From positions 1,563,205 through 1,627,204 of the forward strand of contig JAMWFC010000051.1 in assembly GCA_027475525.1 (NCBI GenBank): 64,000 nucleotides of DNA, read 5' to 3'. The DNA comes from Macrolepiota albuminosa (taxonomy: Eukaryota; Basidiomycota; Agaricomycetes; Agaricales; Agaricaceae). A program made the position numbers and the translations under genes. Positions 45,734 through 55,412 of the stretch are shown piece after piece. The notes under the pieces were generated by a model, which worked only from the letters and a program-made list of their open reading frames with translations, had not been told where the DNA came from and searched no databases. The number at the start of each line of letters is the position of its first letter. The first letter of the stretch is position 1.

Positions 45734-47186
45734 ATGTACGGCCTCAAGAGACTACAAGAGCTCGTTCTTGGTGTAGAATCCGATCCAAAGCTCCTTTGTT
45801 CTCAACTACATGCTGCTGCAATCCCAGTGACGGATGCTGACTGCCGTAACTGCTCGGAACCATGCGAAGAAGGTAAGTCAAGAGGCTTTATCTGATAACG
45901 ACGGCTCATCATATCTCTACCACATACGTGGTTACAATATAGGCCATGACTCGTATCCCGGACGCTTCACTATTGACACAGAGTCGCCGTTGTTAGGTAC
46001 AATCAAGCCTTACCGCCGCCAGGTACGTGTCTGTGGCTGACACGTTGGCTCCCGCAACTGACTTTTTTTTTTGCCAAGGTCGTTATTTCTACTGGAAAGA
46101 CTGACTGGGATAGGGAGGTGACCGAGACGAGAGGTAGCCTCGCAGCTCTGCTCGCCGGTGCCAAGAACCTTGCCAATCTGCCCATAGCGGAACCCACGCC
46201 GCCTGTGACGCCATCACCCAAGGCAGTGCGCACCCCTGCTGGTGTCTTCCGCTCCTCCGACTCGACAAAGGTGTCCATACTAAACGGCAGCCACAACACC
46301 ATAGCAGACGATATCGAGCAGGAGACTGTTCTCGTATTTCCCGATTACACTGTCGTCACTAATGTTCCGCGAACGAGAGAGGGGGCTCGTGGGCTGTGGG
46401 AATGGGCCGTAGATCCGGCTATTGAGCGTGGAAGCGCGATTGTCGAGAAAATGCCATTCAAGACTTGGGTTCTCCCATACTCGTGTGTGATATTGCTGTG
46501 TCAGTTCAGTTTCGCGCACCCTGCTTTCGATGACTCAAATGTCCTTGCAATGTCCAGGTTCTCATAAGAAGAGGGATAATCGTTGTGCGCTCACTGCTCC
46601 GAAGCTTGAACACGGTGACTGACATTCATCCCTTGTTATGCGTTTTTGGGCGCCCGTTCTGATATATACACTGCCAGCTTTTATCCATTCATTACAGGAG
46701 AATGGGTGGGCGGCCGACACACAACTTGAATGCCATTGTCTCATGGGAACGCCGTTAGAAGACATTCATTACAGGAGAATGGGTGGGCGGCCGACACACA
46801 ACTTGAATGCCATTGTCTCATGGGAACGCCGTTAGAAGATATACAAGGCACCTGTGAAGAGAGGCAGGAGACTATTGCCAAGGAGCTCAAGAGCAGCGCT
46901 GCGGAGAAACGAGCTCTCATTCTCAAAACATCACACATAACAGGCCATAAATTCGCTGGTAATTGTATAGTGTGTAGTCCGCATAAAAATCTCGCGCCAT
47001 GGATTTTAACTCTGTTTCCAGATATATACCCCTCAAGGATCCGGCGTGTGGTACGGTCGTGTGTCGCCTCACGAAGTAGAGTCTATCGTGATTAATACTA
47101 TCATACACGGGCGCGTGTTGGCGCCTCTCCTCCGCGGTGGTCTTAATATATCGCGGCCAGGCTGCAAATCTCTTAATGATTGGTGA
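45734..47186 (+). CDS. Sucrase/ferredoxin-like protein (Apd1/Aim32-type thioredoxin-like ferredoxin)
   Basis: Thioredoxin-like [2Fe-2S] protein of the Suc_Fer family that includes yeast Apd1 and Aim32. The ATG at 45734 gives MYGLKRLQELVLGVESDPKL. The N-terminal part has DCRNCSEPCEEGHDSYPGRF and LLGTIKPYRRQVVISTGKTD. A variable Pro/Ser linker follows, then VLVFPDYTVVTNVPRTREGA. The C-terminal domain holds ILLCSHKKRDNRCALTAPKL, LQENGWAADTQLECHCLMGT and the conserved SHITGHKFAGN, whose HxxxH pair matches the histidine cluster ligands known for Apd1. It ends VWYGRVSPHEVE, LLRGGLNISRPGCKSLNDW, TGA at 47184-47186. A 77-bp duplication (46686-46839) breaks the frame; collapsing it exactly restores LEDIQGTCEERQ. 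The LINE sits 54 bp downstream of the stop. Confidence 0.9.
46686..46839. repeat. 77-bp perfect tandem duplication (Suc/Fer gene)
   Basis: Identical copies at 46686-46762 and 46763-46839, inside coding sequence. Exact removal of one copy restores the frame. Confidence 0.97.
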
Positions 47187-47239
47187 CTTTAGACATGGCA
47201 GATGGTATTTATTATTTATATCTACTCTACATTACACTT

Positions 47240-47254
47240 AATTTGACATTTGTC
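47240..47254. repeat. Left target-site duplication of the LINE
   Basis: The 15-mer aatttgacatttgtc here is repeated at 55061-55075, directly after the poly(A) tract. The leading As are ambiguous with the tail, so the duplication is 13-15 bp. Confidence 0.93.
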
Positions 47255-47845
47255 GAGGGGGCCCTTAACCTTTAACCACCATGTGCCCACTAACCCTGGG
47301 TACAGCAGCTGCGCCTAACACGCCTTCTGCGATTTCGAAATGTCACTCTAACAGAGTAGAGCCTAGCCCGCTCCCAAGCGCCCCCCCTTGTGTTAACTTG
47401 GTGTCCTTGTACCCAAGCGCGTCCCCCAGAGGACGAGACTCCTAGTGGCAGAGTGAATTCGAACTCGCCTGAGGAGACTCGGGAATGCTCGGAATCTCTC
47501 AAGAACGGAGGTTGCTCCCGAAATCAGGGTCGGAACGGATCATACCAGACCACACATAAATGTCCTCAGATGCAAAGTAGCCCACTCTTCATGCCGAAAT
47601 GACGAAAAATGGTGGTTTGGTGGTTTCTTGGTAAGAAAGAGTAACCACAGGAGTAAACCCGAAGTATTGAGAAGGGAGAACTGACGATCCCGCAGAGAGG
47701 AGGGGACTCGTGGAAAGCCGCTCCAGGAACACCCACAAATAAGCAGGACACACGGAAATTGGCATGGCTATAGATTAACCACCGCGTAATATATAAACAT
47801 TATAAATGTAACCTTCGGGTGGATACCCGCTAACTCGAACGGTAA

Positions 47846-49348
47846 ATGCTCCAACAGGACGAACAAAAGAAAAGAGCGTTAACGGCCAGCCCCGAAAAAC
47901 AAACCGGGGAGAGGAATCGCGAAAGGAAAAGGCGAAACATTACCACTCTGCCCGACGTCTCTGATATGGAACAATCGGACACGGAAAGTCAGTGCCATCC
48001 GCCCGCTGAGAGCCAATCTCCTCCTGCAGCTCCTCCACCCAACCTGACAGGCATGACCATCTCTACTCCCCCCGATGAGGAATTAGATGGAGATACTACC
48101 ATGGTTGATATGTCCGTGTCCCCGGTGCAGCCGATGAGTCCGTCGCAAGTAGCGGCATCCCAGACCAGTACTCCGGTAAATGGGAGTAAGAGGGCTGACC
48201 CCCCGTGGATTATAAGCAGGCGCCCAAAGGAACCTTCGACGATAGCTGCGAACAGCCCACGAGCCACTCAGGTGAAGAAGGCAAACCTCCCGAAAAATCT
48301 GAAGAGGACGCCCACCCCAGTGGGAGGTTTCCCAGAAATACACCTCTCGACCCCACCTTGGTACAACCTCCTGCCCCTGCAGAAGGAACATTTCGAGGGG
48401 TACCCAGAGCCGAAGTTTTGGATAAGGGTCTGGCAGGCGAGTAAAGAGGGCGACCTGGTCGAAGCAGGGGAATGTCTCAAAGCCTTGGTAAAAGCTATGA
48501 CTGGCGAAAGAGCCAAACTGTCGTCGCCGCAGCAAGAAAAGGAGATTGCGCTGAAAAGGAGAGCAGAGCGTCAGAAGCCTCCCTATCACTTCCTTGTCTC
48601 AGGAATCTCAGAGGAAGCCGGACGGATCCTCACTGATAACCCGATTATATCGACCCCATCAGCATCTGCTTTCATCCTTCAGTACAGTCCACCTGTCCCC
48701 CGCTTCCTATGCACGATCGAAGGTTTCACAATGAGCGTGAGTTCGCCAGATGCAATCACCGAGGCAGAGCTCGAAGCAACGAAAATTGTCAGGAGGACAC
48801 TAGTCGAAAACGTCCTCACAGTGGACTTCGTGAAGGAAAGACTTGTCAACGACACATCCTCTCAGCACGACGTATCCCCAGCGAGGTCAATCCTAGATGC
48901 CCTAGTAGTGAAGCACTTTAGGGTGGACGATACAATGTTACGCAACACGAGATTCAGGGTGAAGAAACCCTTATGGAACATCTACTTCCAATCCGCTCCC
49001 GACATCGCATGGACGGGCTATTTTCAGATACTCCAGCACATACGGGAGGTAGTGTTCGTAGACATGGACTACGGTAACGCTAAACTTGTCAAAGAAGAAG
49101 ATCGTCTGCACTGCTTCAACTGCAAGGGTGCGGACCATAACCAGCCTCAGTGCGAATACGCATCGCTAGCCGGATGGTTTGGAAACCAGGACTCCGACAA
49201 AAAACTCGAGGAGACTGCTGAGTTTGCGCAACCTAATCGTGAGCCAAAGAACAACGATGGCGAAAGGAAATGGGGTAATAGCCGCGGCGGCTTTAGAGGA
49301 TCAGACAGACGTGGCTTTGGTATACCGCATAGGCGTGAATGGCGCTGA
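47846..49348 (+). CDS. LINE ORF1, gag-like nucleic-acid-binding protein
   Basis: 500 residues from the ATG at 47846. The first 150 are disordered, rich in Ser, Pro and charged residues (KRALTASPEKQTGERNRERK; PAESQSPPAAPPPNLTGMTI). A folded middle part (PEPKFWIRVWQASKEGDLVE; YHFLVSGISEEAGRILTDNP) is followed by one zinc knuckle, CFNCKGADHNQPQC, with C-x2-C-x4-H-x4-C spacing. The end is Gly/Arg-rich (GGFRGSDRRGFGIPHRREWR). This is the usual layout of LINE ORF1 proteins that package element RNA and act as chaperones. No frame break. Confidence 0.9.
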   Translation: MLQQDEQKKRALTASPEKQTGERNRERKRRNITTLPDVSDMEQSDTESQCHPPAESQSPPAAPPPNLTGMTISTPPDEELDGDTTMVDMSVSPVQPMSPSQVAASQTSTPVNGSKRADPPWIISRRPKEPSTIAANSPRATQVKKANLPKNLKRTPTPVGGFPEIHLSTPPWYNLLPLQKEHFEGYPEPKFWIRVWQASKEGDLVEAGECLKALVKAMTGERAKLSSPQQEKEIALKRRAERQKPPYHFLVSGISEEAGRILTDNPIISTPSASAFILQYSPPVPRFLCTIEGFTMSVSSPDAITEAELEATKIVRRTLVENVLTVDFVKERLVNDTSSQHDVSPARSILDALVVKHFRVDDTMLRNTRFRVKKPLWNIYFQSAPDIAWTGYFQILQHIREVVFVDMDYGNAKLVKEEDRLHCFNCKGADHNQPQCEYASLAGWFGNQDSDKKLEETAEFAQPNREPKNNDGERKWGNSRGGFRGSDRRGFGIPHRREWR

Positions 49349-49883
49349 TGTCGACCCCCAGTGTGTAGTCCTAAGCGTGATGAAATAGAATTCTTACTCG
49401 TGTCTCGATCCTAAAAAACCTTGGGCACTAAGTTTAGATGAATTTACTGAGCTTGCTAGCGACAGGTAATCTAGACTGCCCCCCTGACTGGACCAGGACA
49501 TGTCCAGACGGCATCGTATTTACGACGGGTTAGGCCGTGCAGCGATCCTGCTGAAATCCTGAGCACTCTGTGCTTGGGGTATTACCCGACTCCTACTACC
49601 TGACATACATGATATTATATTAACACAACGGGATGACATTATCGGTTTTGGCTATAGCCCCGCCCAGGAAAGAGGGGGAGGTGACCCAACCATCGATCAC
49701 GCCCCTGACGACGACCTGGGAGGGTTCGGAGATGGCGCGCGGCTTTACCCAGCTCACGGAGTGAGCGACGACTGGGAGAACGAGTCTGACTTTACAACGG
49801 GGGTGGGGTATCCCCAAGGAATCGGTGTAAATTCAGAAAGTACCCCGACAGGAGGTCTAACAAACCACGATTTAGAAAGCGAT
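49349..49883 (+). other. Inter-ORF spacer of the LINE
   Basis: Between the ORF1 stop and the first ATG of ORF2. The ORF2 frame is open from a TGA at about 49558-49560, so roughly 108 codons upstream of that ATG lack AUG but could be read by reinitiation or a non-AUG start. Confidence 0.6.
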
Positions 49884-52800
49884 ATGCATAACCCGATTGA
49901 GGGGTATGACATACCACAGGAAACCAATATGGAAAATGTTGACGAACTCACCCAAAGGTACCCTGAGAACTTAGCGAGCAGAAACAGCACGAGCAGCAAG
50001 AATAAGAGAGGGAGCGTGAAAGTTGCATCCCTGAACATGAAAGGTGGAGGATCGAGCTCCACAAGAGAAAAGTGGCTACAAATGTGCCAGCTGATGAGGG
50101 AAATGAAAATTGACATCCTAGCAGTTCAGGAAACGCACCTGAGTGAAGAATCGAGGGCTGACCTGAATGAATTATTCAGCAGGCAGATTCACATCGTGGG
50201 GAGCATTGACCCCTCAAGACCAAACGCAATGGGAGTCGCCTTCATTATAAATAAAGGCACAATGAAATGGAAAGAGATCAAGACTACCGATATTATCCCG
50301 GGAAGAGCACTGCTGATGGAGGTACCGTGGTACGATAATAAAAAGCTGACATGCGTTAACACATATGCCCCAAACGACCACAATGCGAATGGTCTTTTCT
50401 GGAGAAAACTCTGCAGGTACTGGCAGGGAAGGCCAGGACTTCCCAAGCCAACAATCGTGCTTGGCGACATGAATGTGGTTGAGGATGCGATCGATAGACT
50501 CCCAGCACACCCTGATCCAAACGTGGCAACTGACGCTCTAACTGATCTGAAGACGCATCTGAACCTTGCAGATGGATGGAGGAGACATAACCCGCTCAAG
50601 GTGGATTTCTCCTTCTATATGACCAATAGACCCATACAGTCGAGAATAGACAGAATATATATAAAAGAAAGTCTCCTACAATACAGTTGGAATTGGTCCA
50701 TCAAACGCACTGGAATAAACTCGGACCACAGATTGGTGATAATGTCTATACTAAACCCAAGGCAACCCATTATAGGCGAAGGAAGATACGCAATGCCTCT
50801 TAGTCTTTTGTCAGAACCTCCGCTAATGATGAAATTAAGGGAATTGGGACTGGAATATGAGAATGATTTAGAGTCGAATAGCGCAAGCCGTAGCGAAATA
50901 TGTAACCCACAGACAATACACAGAGACTTCAAGCATAGGGTCTTGGAGGAAATACGAAGATATTCGAAGAAGCTGAAACCAAAGCTGTTAAAAGAGGAGG
51001 CAGCAATTCAGAGAGATCTCCAGAAAGTATTAAACGACAAAAACATGGACGAACACATGAAAGCAACGCAAGCGGGCATCTTGGATGAGAAGCTGAAAGA
51101 GCTCGAAACCAGAAGATTCATGAAAGCAAGAGATACTGTAGCGTCCGATAGCACTATATTTGGAGAAACAATAACTAAACAGTGGATTAACCAGAACAAG
51201 GATAGAAAACCCAGGGATGCAATAGTTGCCCTTCGGAAAAACGGAAACGAAACGCATCTGTTGGAAAGAAATGGAGTAAAAATGGCGGAAATCGCACGGA
51301 AATACCATAATAACCTTCAAATCTCGGGTCTTCCAGCAGGAGGAAGTCGGCACGAAAGACGCATGAAGAAAGCTCTGAAATGCATCGACAGGAAATTGTC
51401 GGCAATCCAATCAACAAGGATGGGTAGTCTAATAGAGGAAGCCGAAGTATCGGAGGCCATAAGAATCATGAAAAGTGGCAAGGCTGCAGGGCTGGACGGC
51501 ATTCCGCACGAAGTATGGAAAGAACTGACAACAGGTGAAAGTCAACCAGAGGGGGAAGAAGACCCTGGTTTTAACATTGCAAAAGCCTTCACAATAGTCT
51601 TTAACGACATTCAAAAACATGGCCTAGTAGCTAATACTGGTTTTGCCGACGGATGGTTATGCCCACTCTATAAGAAGGGAGATAGGACTGAAATTGAGAA
51701 CTACCGCCCAATCACAATTCTCAACACTGACTATAAAATTATGACTAAGGTCCTAGCAACGAGGTTGGGGATAGTCTCCCCAACAATCATACACCCGTCA
51801 CAAGCTGGCTTTATGAAAAATAGAAGAATCGAAGATCAGACCGAGCTCGCTCACATGATGATCAAGTGGTGCGAAATTTCGAAGGTAAATGGCATGATAC
51901 TGTGTCTAGATCAGGAAAAGGCATATGATAAAATTGTCCACGCTTTTCTGTGGGCATCCTTGAGAAAGTTTGGCTTCCCAGAGTCATTTATCAACACAAT
52001 ACGGTCACTATATTCGGATGCCCAAACAGTAGTTATACTAAATGGTGAGAAGAGTAGGCCCTTCAAGGTCACTAGGGGTGTGCGACAGGGTGACCCAATT
52101 TCATGTCTGCTATTCAATATAGCCATTGAATCACTCGCGCAAATGATTAGGGTTTCGAAACTTAAGGGCCTGAAACTGGGAAATTACGATGAATACGTTA
52201 AAGAGACAATGTTCGCAGATGACACCACTGTTTATATGTCCATCGATGACTCTTTCGAGAAATTGCAAAGAGTCCTGAAGAAATGGTGCAAGGTCTCGGG
52301 AGCAAATTTCAACATCCCGAAAACTGTGGCCGTACCAGTAGGATCCAGAGAATTTAGAGAAAAACTTATTCAGACAAGACAGCTAAAGGAAGGAAGCGAG
52401 AGCATACCAGACAGTATTAAAATTCTAGATGAAGGAGAAGCGACAAGGCTCCTAGGTACCTTCGTGGGAAATAGAATCAACGACACAAGCGTATGGTCAC
52501 CCACGATTGAAAAAATTGTGATGGACCTTGAAAGATGGAAGAAAGCGAGACCCACATTAGAAGGCAAAAGACTTATTGTCGGAATGGTAGTGGGGGGAAG
52601 GACGCAGTTCCGAACACATGTCCAAGGCATGCCAAAGAACGTTGAAATCAAGATAAATAAGATAATCAGGGATTTCATGTGGGGAGAAGGTTCGCACCCA
52701 ACAATAGGAATGCAGACCCTAACACTCCCGCACAATAGAGGTGGCAAAAGCCTCCTCGACCTAAATGCAAGAAACGAGGCGATAGAGATAATGAAAGTCA

Positions 52801-54880
52801 AGAGATACCTGTGTCTTGACGAGAACAGACCAAGCTGGGCGAAAGTGGCAGATGCAATAATTGGGGGAAAGATTGCAAAAAAGTGGAACGTGAAGGACCA
52901 TAAAGCTTTTGTAAATACTTTCTTACAAAACATGGATGTAGATGTGAGAGAAAGGGAAGATGGTCTCCCCCTAACGCTGCAGCGAATGCTGAAATCAGCT
53001 CGAAAACACAACGTAACATTTCAGTCGTTGGCACTAGATACAAACTTGAAGGAAAAAATGCCCATATGGTTCCACTTGGGCCTAAGGGACGAAAAAAATA
53101 TCAGATGGAACAACGAGACAGCAGAGTGCCTGAGAGATGTCCATAATGTAGTGTCAGTTGGGGACATGATGGTAGTGGCAAACAACACTGACACGGAGAA
53201 AAACACCCGCCATAAACAGAGGAAAAACTGTGCGTGTATTCCCTGTAAGGAGTACAGAAAAGCCGGGTGCTCCAACCCGCACAAATGTGGAGATTATGCA
53301 AGGGATCTTTTAGGAAAGCTTAAAGTGAGGTGGAACCCTATGAAATTATCGTACGACAGGTCACTTACTGCAGAGGAGCGAGCACTACAGCAAGATGAAA
53401 GTAGCATAGCCTTTAACCCGGAGATAAAAATACACAGCAGCCTGAGAGAGGGGTTTCGAGTCTTTTCAGAGGGCAAAGATAATAGATCAACAGATGACGC
53501 AGACTATGCAAGGACCGTGACCGCACCTCTGGACATGATAATTGCATATACTGATGGCTCTTGCCAAAAAAACGGATCATTGGAAGCTGTCGCAGGTGCG
53601 GGCGTGTGGTTTGGACAAAATGATGTGAGAAATGTAGCAATGAGATTGCCGATCGACCTGCCTCAAACAAACAATGCTGGAGAGGCCGTGGCAATATTGG
53701 CCGCAGTGAGAAGAGTCCCAGACGACTGTGCAATCCTTATCCGAAGTGACTCACAAATAACAATTGATTGTATTACTAAACATCTAGAAAGCAGGGAAGA
53801 CAGTGGTTGGATAGAAGTTGCGAATAAACAAATATTAAAGGCCTTAGTAGCCGAATTAAGACGACGCAAAGGTGCGACATTTATAGAAAAAGTAAAAGGA
53901 CATGCTGGTATTGAAGGAAATGAGGGGGCCGATAAACTAGCTGGTGACGGGGCCAGCAAGGAGCAGCCAGACGAGATCGATTTATCGATCCCCCCGGATT
54001 ACAACGTATCAGGTGTAAAACTAGCGCAGGCCACACAATCACTAATATACAAAGGCTTGATGGAACGTATGGAGCCACCATATAGAAGAGGAACCTTAAC
54101 GCATCTAGATATGACCCGCTGGGCGGTGCATACCCTGAATGGAGATGCTCCGAGTGATGAACGAATCTGGCAGTCATTAAGAAGTAAAACTCTATCAAAA
54201 GAGTTCAGGAACTTTGCCTGGAAAACAATGCACAATGCATTTAAAGTGGGGGATTACTGGCAACATATACCACAATACGAACCACGAGCTCTATGCCCCT
54301 GCTGCCGTGTGGAGGACTCAATGGCGCACATCTTGTCAGAATGCCCGTACACTGGGCAAAAAGCAGCATGGCAACTGGCCAAGCGCATTCATACTAAGAG
54401 AGGTATTGACCTCGAGCCTCCGTCCCTAGGGGAGCAACTGGGCTGCGCCCTGATAACGAGAAATGGGGAGTCTAACAGAGATGCACAAAGTGCCACACGC
54501 TTCTCAACAATTGTTATTTCCGAAACAGCCCAACGAGAAATGGGGAGTCTAACAGAGATGCACAAAGTGCCACACGCTTCTCAACAATTGTTATTTCCGA
54601 AACAGCCCACGTAATTTGGAAGACTAGGTGCGAGTGGCGTATTAGGCATGAGTCAGACCCAGACAAGGTACCCTCTGATGAAGAGGTTACGAACAAGGTT
54701 AAAGCGGCAATCGCACGGAGAATAAAACTTGATTGCCTAGCGACTGATGAGCGTAGATACGGTAGGAAAGCCCTGGAGGCCAGGGTTGTAAGGAATACGT
54801 GGAAGTACTTCCTACCAGGAAATAGATCCCCAAGTAAGTCGTGGAGAGTTGCAACCGAGGTTTTAGTGGGTATTGGCTGA
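49884..54880 (+). CDS. LINE ORF2: AP endonuclease, reverse transcriptase, RNase H
   Basis: Replication protein of the element. The first in-frame ATG is at 49884 (MHNPIEGYDIPQETN). The APE endonuclease (about 50010-50760) shows VASLNMKGGG, AVQETHLSEE, NTYAPNDHN, VLGDMNVVED, RIDRIYI and SDHRLVIM. The reverse transcriptase (about 51460-52480) has GKAAGLDGIPHEVWKEL, NYRPITILNTDYKIMTKVLA, HPSQAGFMKNRRIEDQTE, LDQEKAYDKI, RGVRQGDPISCLLFNIAIE and the catalytic FADD. A Cys-rich region lies near 53225-53300. The RNase H (about 53530-53950) has YTDGSCQKNG, NNAGEAVAIL, RSDSQ and KGHAGIEGNEGADKLAG, so all four acidic residues and the His are present. A terminal CPCC-x8-H-x4-C finger is near 54293-54345. 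A 77-bp duplication (54455-54608) shifts the frame; exact collapse gives SETAHVIWKTRCEWRIRHES and a stop at 54878-54880. Confidence 0.93.
54455..54608. repeat. 77-bp perfect tandem duplication (LINE ORF2)
   Basis: Identical copies at 54455-54531 and 54532-54608. Exact collapse restores ORF2. Confidence 0.97.
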
Positions 54881-55033
54881 GTGCCCGAGTCCCACACAGC
54901 GTGCGTAAAGGCATTTCCTCCGGCGTGGCTCCCGACTTTAAATTGACCTACTGTAATGCGTGAGTTTCTCACATACCCATGGTCCCAGAGGTTGGCTATA
55001 CGCGAACTGTCTGGAACCAATAGTGGTACCACG

Positions 55034-55062
<29 letters not shown>
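55034..55062 (+). other. Poly(A) tract at the LINE 3' end
   Basis: 29 uninterrupted As, followed at once by the right target-site duplication. Supports target-primed reverse transcription of a polyadenylated RNA. Confidence 0.95.
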
Positions 55063-55067
<5 letters not shown>

Positions 55068-55075
55068 CATTTGTC
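55061..55075. repeat. Right target-site duplication of the LINE
   Basis: Second copy of the 15-mer at 47240-47254; the flanking host sequence continues at 55076. Confidence 0.93.
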
Positions 55076-55412
55076 AAACGAGCTTTTTTCGATTAGAACA
55101 AATGTAGTGTATACTCGTCGTAGTACATGAGCATTGAGTACATACGGTATTAATTGCACGATTGCATGATGAAGGGTCTGTAAATAAGTCCATGAAAAAA
55201 AGTACAAGATGCAGTAACATGAAGCAAGTCTGTAAATCTGTCGTTACCTCGATACCTAACAGTGACAAGAAAGAGTTGAAACCAAAGCCCGAATCGGTAA
55301 TGAGAATGTCCCTCGTTACTCTTCATTGTGGCCATCCGCTTAGTGCGAACAAAAGAAGGAGCGCATATGCTCCTGCAGCCACGACCCGATCCCAAGAAAA
55401 AAAAAGGTATCG
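55076..55412. other. Intergenic, SCH9 3' side
   Basis: 337 bp of host DNA between the LINE and the SCH9 stop; probably its 3' UTR. An open frame on the plus strand (55162-55698) is a shadow of SCH9 in its second half. Confidence 0.5.

Larger units (their letters stand above)
47255..55060 (+). mobile_element. Full-length APE-type LINE retrotransposon (Tad1-like)
   Basis: Complete non-LTR element of about 7.8 kb: GC-rich 5' end (starting gagggggccc), a leader of 590 bp, gag-like ORF1, a 535-bp spacer up to the first ATG of ORF2, ORF2 with endonuclease, reverse transcriptase and RNase H, a 150-bp 3' UTR and a pure A tract of 29 (55034-55062, its last two As shared with the duplicated target site). 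Flanked by a 15-bp target-site duplication. In fungi, APE elements with a zinc-knuckle ORF1 and an RNase H domain usually belong to the Tad1 clade; I infer that from architecture only. Both ORFs are open apart from the 77-bp duplication in ORF2, so the insertion looks young. It lies in the gap between two convergent genes (Suc/Fer and SCH9) and harms neither reading frame. Confidence 0.95.

Noticed and set aside
52370..53011. 213-residue open frame antisense to LINE ORF2
   Set aside because: It is the mirror of a long coding region with biased codons; it has no domain and no start context.
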